This document shows, one piece after another, positions 6,146 through 11,632 of a DNA stretch of 11,632 nt. How positions within the stretch are numbered: the stretch's first letter is position 1; each line of letters starts with the position of its first letter. Origin of the DNA: Rubripirellula sp. (GTDB lineage: Bacteria > Planctomycetota > Planctomycetia > Pirellulales > Pirellulaceae); the NCBI GenBank assembly GCA_029287555.1, contig JARFQX010000284.1, positions 1 to 11,632 of the forward strand. The letters are read 5' to 3'. The position numbers and the translations under genes are program-made. The notes below the pieces were generated by a model. It did not search any database, was not told the origin of the DNA, and saw only the letters and a list, made by a program, of their open reading frames with translations.

Positions 6146-8146
6146 TTGAGCATCGTGACCAAGCCCTTTCCCACCCCCGCGGCCAATCGAATCGAGGCCC
6201 CTGTGGCGATGAAGATGGTCGAGATTCTGCAACGCGACGGCTCCAAAGACGAATTCCTTGAGGCCGTGTTGCCGGAACTCGTTCGTCGGTTGGGCGGCCA
6301 GGCGGGCGGTTGGGTCGTCCAGGCGTCGACACGATGGGTCACCCAGGTGTGGGTGGGACCGACGATGGAAATCCCCGAGTTGCTCATCGCTGAGGCCGTG
6401 GATCAGTCATCGGTACAGCTTAGCGATTCGTGGTGCGTGGTACCGTTTCATGCCAGGGCTGAATCAGCTTCGTTGGAGAGGATCAATCGATCAATCGGAC
6501 GCCCTGCTCCGGCGTCGCCTTCGGCGCTGGTTCTTCACTTCGCCGAACCAAAGGCTGTGGACACGGTGCGCACCAACGGGGACCTGGTGGAAGCACTCGT
6601 CTCGCGGATCGGGGGCAGTTTGCATCGGATTGAGACGAACCGGCGGCAGCTGCGTCGTATCGGTCAACTCACCGCGGTGCTCGGCGCCGCTGCGGATTGG
6701 CAGCGATTGGAAGATGATGAGGCGCTGCTGCATCGCATCGCTGACACCGCAACCGAGTTGCTCGATTGTGAGCGGGCCAGCATCTTTCTCTGGGATCGTC
6801 GCCGCAAAAAGCTAATCGGTCGTCCGGCGTTGGGAGTGGAAGGCGATTCGCTCGAAGTGGATGATAACGCGGGAGTCGTGGGCGAGGTGTTACGCACCGC
6901 TGAGGCAAAGATCTGGAACGGCGACAGTGACGACGAATCGCGTGTCAATCGCGATGTGGACCGGTCGCTCGAATTCCGAACCCGCTCACTTGTCGCCGTC
7001 CCCATGTCGGGACAGCGCGACGAGTTGATCGGTGTCTTTGAAGCGATCAATCATCGCGGGGAAGGCTTCGACGCCGCCGACGCCGAGGTCTTGGACGACC
7101 TCGCATCTCACGCCGCAGTGGCGATCCAAGCCCTGCGCACGCGGCGAAATCTGACCGAGACCCGCGATCGATTGCTCGACGATGCCGCCGCCACCACGCA
7201 CTTGATCGGCGAGAATCCCAAGATCGAAGCGGTCCGGCAAACCGCCGCCAAGGTTGCCAAGACCGATCTGACCGTGTTGATCCTTGGCAAGAACGGAACG
7301 GGCAAGGAGGTGCTCGCCCGACATATCCATTTCGAGAGTAACCGCCGCAGCGGACCCTTCATCGCGGTGAACTGTGCGGCGTTAGTCGAGACGCTGTTGG
7401 AAAGCGAACTCTTTGGTCACGAGAAGGGCGCCTTCACCGATGCTCAATCGACTCGCGTGGGCAAATTCGAATTGGCCAGTGGTGGCACACTGTTCCTTGA
7501 CGAGGTCGGCGACATGAGTCCGGGCGGCCAAGCGAAACTGCTGCGCGTGTTGGAGGAAAAGGTGGTCGTTCGCGTGGGTGGTTCCCAGCCGATTCCTGTT
7601 GACGTCCGCGTGATCGCCGCAACCAACCAACCCCTCGAAGAGCTGATTCGGCAGAAGCGATTTCGGGAGGACCTTTACTTCCGACTCAACGTCGTCAATC
7701 TTTCGCTGCCGCCGCTGGCTGAGCGTGGCGACGACGTGCTGGTGTTGGCGAAGCATTTCCTGAGTGAATTCTGCTACCAGATCGGCCGCCAGGTTCCCCG
7801 ACTGTTGCCTGATGCGAAGGCCGCGCTTAGATCACACGACTGGCCCGGAAACATCCGCGAGCTGAGAAACACCATCGAGCGAGTGTGCTACCTGTGCAGC
7901 GATGATCAGATCAGCGCGGACGACTTGACGCTGACCAGTTCGATCGCCGCTGCGGGCACAGCGGCAAGGCCGAGTTACCACGGAACACTCAGCGACGCGA
8001 CGCATGATTTTCAAGTGGATCACATTCAGCAAGCCATTGATGCCTGCGAGGGCAACATGACCGAGGCTGCCGCCCGCCTCGGTCTGCATCGGTCCAATCT
8101 CTACCGCAAGATGCGCCAACTCGGCATGCCCACCTCCGGCGAATAG
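6146..8146 (+). CDS. Sigma54-dependent transcriptional regulator (GAF, AAA+, Fis HTH)
   Basis: A 666-residue enhancer-binding protein. Residues about 22-170 look like a degenerate GAF-type sensory region. A clear GAF domain follows (about 185-335: LLHRIADTATELL, ERASIFLW, VPMS). The AAA+ domain has Walker A GKNGTGKE (381-388, usually GESGTGKE), GHEKGAFTDA (GAFTGA position 428-433), Walker B GGTLFLDEVGD (D452, E453), FREDLYFRLNV with the arginine fingers, and DWPGNIRELRN. A Fis-type helix-turn-helix ends the protein (about 638-660, MTEAAARLGLHRSNLYRKM). There is no receiver domain, so input is probably a ligand sensed by GAF rather than phosphorylation. The GAFTGA loop contacts sigma54, and here its fifth residue is Asp. 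The TTG 6146 start has only a weak ribosome-binding site; GTG 6155 and ATG 6209 are alternatives. Targets are unknown. Confidence 0.93.
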   Translation: MSIVTKPFPTPAANRIEAPVAMKMVEILQRDGSKDEFLEAVLPELVRRLGGQAGGWVVQASTRWVTQVWVGPTMEIPELLIAEAVDQSSVQLSDSWCVVPFHARAESASLERINRSIGRPAPASPSALVLHFAEPKAVDTVRTNGDLVEALVSRIGGSLHRIETNRRQLRRIGQLTAVLGAAADWQRLEDDEALLHRIADTATELLDCERASIFLWDRRRKKLIGRPALGVEGDSLEVDDNAGVVGEVLRTAEAKIWNGDSDDESRVNRDVDRSLEFRTRSLVAVPMSGQRDELIGVFEAINHRGEGFDAADAEVLDDLASHAAVAIQALRTRRNLTETRDRLLDDAAATTHLIGENPKIEAVRQTAAKVAKTDLTVLILGKNGTGKEVLARHIHFESNRRSGPFIAVNCAALVETLLESELFGHEKGAFTDAQSTRVGKFELASGGTLFLDEVGDMSPGGQAKLLRVLEEKVVVRVGGSQPIPVDVRVIAATNQPLEELIRQKRFREDLYFRLNVVNLSLPPLAERGDDVLVLAKHFLSEFCYQIGRQVPRLLPDAKAALRSHDWPGNIRELRNTIERVCYLCSDDQISADDLTLTSSIAAAGTAARPSYHGTLSDATHDFQVDHIQQAIDACEGNMTEAAARLGLHRSNLYRKMRQLGMPTSGE

Positions 8147-8553
8147 CGGATCAGACGCCCCGATCGCCGCGAGCGAGGTCCGACTCGACGGAATTTCTCC
8201 CATACCGCCGTCCATTTCTTGGGTACCTGTGTGGTCTTTAACGGTTACGTCAACAAAGCAGGTGAAGTAGCTGGTCGGGCCTGAGATCTCCGACGGCTTC
8301 GCGCCGGGACCGAACACCATGTCAAATGCAGCACTTGGTGGGGGTGTCGATCGGTTCGGTAGGAGGGCATGTTTTTTCCCAGTATTGCTAGATTGCCGTT
8401 TTTGCTGATCTTTCGCCACGTAAATCTCTTGTTTAGGCGTTAAACGGCACCTATTCTCCTTGATTTGCCCCCCCGGCCTGATGGTATTTCAGCTACCTGA
8501 GTGGATCTCTGTCCGGACGAACTAAAGTTGCCCCCCTCCCACCGAGTGTGTCC
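8147..8553. other. Intergenic stretch after the regulator, lower GC
   Basis: About 400 bases with no convincing gene. It is richer in A/T than its surroundings near 8370-8460. A minus-strand frame from GTG 8419 is open through it into the regulator gene but overlaps that gene antisense by over 300 bases and matches nothing I know. No clear terminator follows the regulator stop. Two C-runs preceded by TTG occur at 8465-8474 and 8528-8536. A weak promoter candidate is listed separately. Confidence 0.5.
8429..8457 (+). promoter_or_regulatory. Weak sigma70-like promoter candidate with embedded inverted repeat
   Basis: TTGTTT (8429-8434) and TATTCT (8452-8457) are separated by 17 bases, matching the consensus at 3 and 4 of 6 positions. 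Inside the spacer GTTTA-GGCGT-TAAAC (8431-8445) is an inverted repeat with 5-base arms, possibly an operator. It lies about 95 bases before ATG 8554. The match is weak and could be chance. Confidence 0.22.
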
Positions 8554-8613
8554 ATGGACCTTGCCGAACGAATTGTGCAGCGGATACTCCCACCATCTCG
8601 CCGATCGCGTTGA
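8554..8613 (+). other. 19-codon open segment ending in TGA, in frame with the surface-protein gene
   Basis: ATG 8554 opens MDLAERIVQRILPPSRRSR and then meets TGA at 8611-8613. The same frame continues at once as ARPARLRIEALEARRLLAA. Planctomycete LEPR-XLL proteins commonly start with a short charged, Arg-rich segment just before this motif, so the two halves look like one N-terminus. The TGA could be a CGA-to-TGA change, a sequencing error, or a real stop of a short upstream ORF. No strong ribosome-binding site precedes ATG 8554. Confidence 0.4.
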
Positions 8614-11600
8614 GCTCGTCCGGCGCGACTGCGAATTGAAGCGTTGGAGGCTCGGCGGCTGTTGGCGGCCGAATTTGATGCGGGGGATCTCCCGGCACCA
8701 TTCCCCACCCTGATCGCCGACAACGGTCCCACCCACACCGCGATCGGTCCGATGTTGGGTGCCCAGCGCGACATCGATGCCGACGGCCAGCCGACGTCGG
8801 GCGCCGATGGTGATGACACCACCGGCTCTCCTGATGACGAGGACGGCGTGACGTTTGACACCGTGGCAGCCGCCGCCTTGGCAGCAGAGGTCAGTGTGGT
8901 CGTCACGGACGACGCGAAGCTTGACGCGTGGATCGACTTTAATGGCGATGGCACGTTCAACGGGTCAGGCGAGCAGATCTTCCGCAGCGTGGACGTCATT
9001 CCAGGCGAAAACGTGTTGCGGTTTGAGGTGCCTGCTGATGCACGCACTGGTTCGACGTTTGCCCGCTTTCGGGTCAGCACCGCGGGAGGTCTATCGCCCG
9101 TCGGTGCTGCGGCCGACGGCGAGGTCGAGGATCACGCGTTGACGATCGTCGCGTCTCCTCGGGCCTTTGCTGCCCTTCCTTCTAGCTCCGCAGTTTCCGA
9201 TTCGTTTAACACAACGGGAGCGAAGCTTGGCGATCTGGACGGTGACGGCGACCTGGATGCCTTCTCTGTCAACGATGGCGAGGGGAATCGTGTTTACCTC
9301 AACGATGGGGCGGGCGCTTATAGCGATACGGGTCAAGCTCTTGGCGGGACGAATTCCAGTCAGAGCGTTGCGTTGGGCGATCTGGACGGCGATGGCGATC
9401 TGGATGCAATCGTTGGAAACGCGGGAGCGAACAAGGTTTGGATCAACGATGGGAGCGGGACCTTTACCGACAGTGACCAATCACTGGGAGACGGTGATTC
9501 CCGTGGCGTCGCGCTAGGCGACTTGGACAGTGACGGTGACCTCGACGCGGTGGTCGCAAACGCGGACCAAGGCGATCGAATCTACTTTAACGATGGTTTG
9601 GGCAACTTCACCGCTGCATCGCTCGCGCTTGGTGGCACTGGCAGTCAGGCGGCGGAACTTGGCGACCTTGATCGCGATGGTGATCTCGACCTGTTTGTGG
9701 CTGTCGACGGGGCGGGCAACCTCGTCTACCGGAATGACGGAGCTGGGAATTTCAGCGACAGCGGGCAGGCACTCGGTACCGGTTCGAGTCAGTCGGTGGC
9801 ACTCGGTGATCTGGACGGTGATGGCGACCTGGACGCGTTCGTTGGCAACGATAACGGCGAGGGCAACCGCGTCTGGCTGAACAATGCCGGTACCTTCACC
9901 GACGACTTCGCGCCATTTGGGAATTCGAATACGCGCGGAGTCGCACTAGGGGATTTCGATGAAGACGGCGCTCTCGACGTTTTCGCTGCCAACGCTTCGT
10001 CGCCCAACATTCTCTGGCGTAACACCGGCGCGGGCGAATTCACTGAGTACCTTCTGCCACTGGGCAATTCGGATAGCCGTGGCGTAGCCCTCGGCGATGT
10101 GGATGGAGACGGCGACATCGACGCTTATGTGGCCAACTTTGGAGTCGCCAATCGATTGTGGCGAGATTTGCAGACTACCGCCACGATTGTGTCCATCACG
10201 CCGGAGAACGCGGTCCGCGCGGAAGGGAACGTTGGCGACACGACTCCCTTTACGTTTGTGATATCCGTTAGCGGAAGGGCGCCCAATTCGCCGATCGAAG
10301 TCAACTATTCGGTCAGCGGTACTGGGGTCAACCCAGCTGACGGAGACGATTTCGTTAACCCGATATCGAGCAGCACTACCATTGGCGTTGGCGTACGATC
10401 GGCAACCATTACGATCGATGTCAGCGGCGACGACCTCGTCGAGCCTGACGAAGGGTTCAAGGTGACCTTGACCAGCGCGACAGGCAGCGGTGCCGAGATT
10501 GGCGGCTTTGGTTACGCGGTTGGGACGATTCTCAATGACGAGACCCAGTTGAGTATCGCGCCGGATGACGCCGATAGGGACGAGGGCGATTCCACTACTA
10601 CGCCTACGCCGTTCACCTTCACGGTGACGCGCAGCGGTGATACGTCCGGCAGCGGAACGGTTGATTACACCGTGACCGGAAGCGGGTCCGATCCCGCTGA
10701 AACGGAGGACTTCAGTGGCGCGCTCTCGGGTAGGGTTGATTTTGATGCTGGCGAAACCAGTAAGACGGTGACCATCGATGTCCAAGGCGACACCGTCGTG
10801 GAGAACGATGAAGGTTTCACGGTTACCCTTTCCAACGCCAGCGGTGACGCAGAAATCGTGACCGCAACAGCCGACGGGTTGATTCGCAACGATGACACGG
10901 ATGTCTCGATCGCGGTTGACGATGCGGACAAGTCCGAGGGCAACGGTGGCGATACACGATTCACGTTCACGGTCAGCCGGGTTGGTGCCCTGCCGGCCGG
11001 CGACGTGAACTTCGCGATCGCCGGCACTGGAACGAATGCCGCGAATGCAGACGACTTCAACAGTGCGTTGGTCGGTTCGATTCCTTTTGCCGATGGCGAA
11101 GATCGCAAGACGCTGACAATCAACGTCTCGGGTGACACGGATGTGGAGTTCGACGAGGACTTCACGGTGACGCTGTCCAATTCAAGTGCCGGGACGATCG
11201 CCACGGCGACGGCCGACGGAGTCATTCGCAACGACGATGGGACCTTGGTTTCGATCGTCGCCTTGGATGCCGACAAGGTGGAGGGTAACAGCGGCGACCA
11301 GCCTTTCACGTTCACGGTCAGCCGGGTTGGCTCACTGCCGGCCGGCAGCGTTGACTACACAATCGGTGGCGACGCGGACACGAACGACTTCAGCAGTGCC
11401 TTGACCGACACGATCAACTTCGCTGCGGGCGAAGCGAACAAGACGCTGACGCTGAACGTGTCCGGTGATACGGACGTGGAGTTCGACGAGAATTTCACGG
11501 TGACGCTGTCCAACTCAAGTGCCGGGACAATCGCCACGGCAGCGGCGGACGGTGTGATTCGCAACGACGACGGCACGGAGATCTCCATCGTGAGCCTCGC

Positions 11601-11632
11601 GGCTGACCAGGACGAGGGAGACAGCGGCTCGA
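8614..11632 (+). CDS. Secreted multidomain protein: LEPR-XLL, GEVED, FG-GAP/VCBS repeats, Calx-beta repeats; 3' end beyond window
   Basis: One frame is open from the TGA at 8611 to the right edge, over 1000 codons. In order: IEALEARRLLA (8635-8667), the LEPR-XLL type N-terminal motif of planctomycete exported proteins; a GEVED domain (about 8710-9150) with LIADNGPTHT, DADGQP, DDEDGV, LDAWIDFNGDG and ADGEVEDHAL; seven FG-GAP/VCBS-type repeats, each with a calcium-loop motif such as GDLDGDGDLD (9229, 9376, 9517, 9661, 9805, 9949, 10093); then Calx-beta repeats ending in ILNDE or IRNDD (10534, 10888, 11230, 11563) and the start of a fifth. Both repeat types usually bind calcium in extracellular adhesion or matrix proteins. 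The start is unresolved: in-frame TTG 8644 is the first ordinary initiator, but homology-like sequence extends upstream toward ATG 8554 across the TGA. Coordinates give the open frame, not a proven start codon. Confidence 0.9.
9229..10150 (+). repeat. Seven ~144-bp repeats encoding FG-GAP/VCBS blades
   Basis: The calcium-loop motif (GDLDGDGDLD and variants) starts at 9229, 9376, 9517, 9661, 9805, 9949 and 10093. Spacings are 147, 141, 144, 144, 144 and 144 bases, about 48 residues each. Each repeat also carries a VxLNDGxGxF-like strand pair. The DNA copies have diverged, but GGCGATCTGGACGG-like cores are recognisable in several. Confidence 0.9.
10900..11573 (+). repeat. Two adjacent, highly similar Calx-beta units
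   Basis: The third and fourth Calx-beta repeats are alike in DNA as well as protein. A segment starting at 10960 (TTCACGTTCACGGTCAGCCG) recurs at 11305, and the segment 11161-11243 recurs at 11494-11576 with about nine differences in 83 bases by eye. Earlier Calx-beta repeats (about 10180-10895) are much more diverged, so this pair is a younger duplication. Confidence 0.85.

Noticed and set aside
7832..8419. Minus-strand 195-codon frame
   Set aside because: It overlaps the sigma54 regulator antisense by over 300 bases, starts at GTG and matches no family I know; the 8150-8419 part alone is not convincing.
8147..8560. Sigma54 -24/-12 promoter linking the regulator to the surface-protein gene
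   Set aside because: No TGGCAC-N5-TTGC-like match with correct spacing was found by eye; GGCACC near 8446 lacks a proper -12 element.
8501..8713. Plus-strand 70-codon frame before the surface protein
   Set aside because: Cys/Trp/His-rich translation in a different frame from the LEPR-XLL motif; looks like a shadow.
9946..11588. Long minus-strand frames across the Calx-beta region
   Set aside because: They are antisense to a clearly coding, domain-rich plus-strand frame and arise from its codon bias.

Overview
The window looks like chromosome of a planctomycete, most likely Pirellulaceae (Rhodopirellula and relatives). Support: GC-rich coding DNA; a secreted giant protein whose N-terminus carries the LEPR-XLL-type motif (IEALEARRLLA) followed by a GEVED domain, a combination typical of planctomycete surface proteins; and a sigma54 activator with GAF domains. 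Species cannot be fixed from sequence alone.

Layout. 1-409 (minus): the 5' part of an unrecognised gene that runs off the left edge; its N-terminal region contains in-frame 15-bp tandem repeats. 410-672: divergent intergenic region with three CCCGGGNGCTTT copies just before recG. 673-2814 (plus): recG, apparently using a TTG start. recG converges on a minus-strand cluster read from 5937 down to 2866: fabI (enoyl-ACP reductase), a thioredoxin-fold Prx-like protein, a prenyltransferase/cyclase-repeat barrel protein, and a LolD/FtsE-type ABC ATPase. The last three genes overlap by 4 bases each (GTGA, then ATGA), so they are almost certainly cotranslated; fabI lies 50 bp upstream and is probably in the same transcript. 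5938-6145: divergent promoter region with a CCCGGG hairpin. 6146-8146 (plus): a sigma54-dependent regulator (GAF, AAA+, Fis-type HTH) with GAFTDA in place of GAFTGA. 8147-8613: mostly noncoding. From about 8614 to the right edge (plus): a modular extracellular protein, LEPR-XLL signal, GEVED domain, seven FG-GAP/VCBS-type repeats at a near-exact 48-residue period, then at least four Calx-beta repeats and the start of a fifth.

The most interesting points are: (i) the overlapping trio Prx-like / prenyltransferase-like / LolD-like ATPase, in which the barrel protein lacks the zinc ligands and DXDD acid of the known enzymes and the ATPase has no permease beside it; (ii) an in-frame TGA at 8611 that splits an otherwise natural N-terminus of the giant surface protein; (iii) two truncated genes at the window edges, the left one visible only by translating the minus strand through the edge. 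No RNA gene, CRISPR array or insertion sequence was found.
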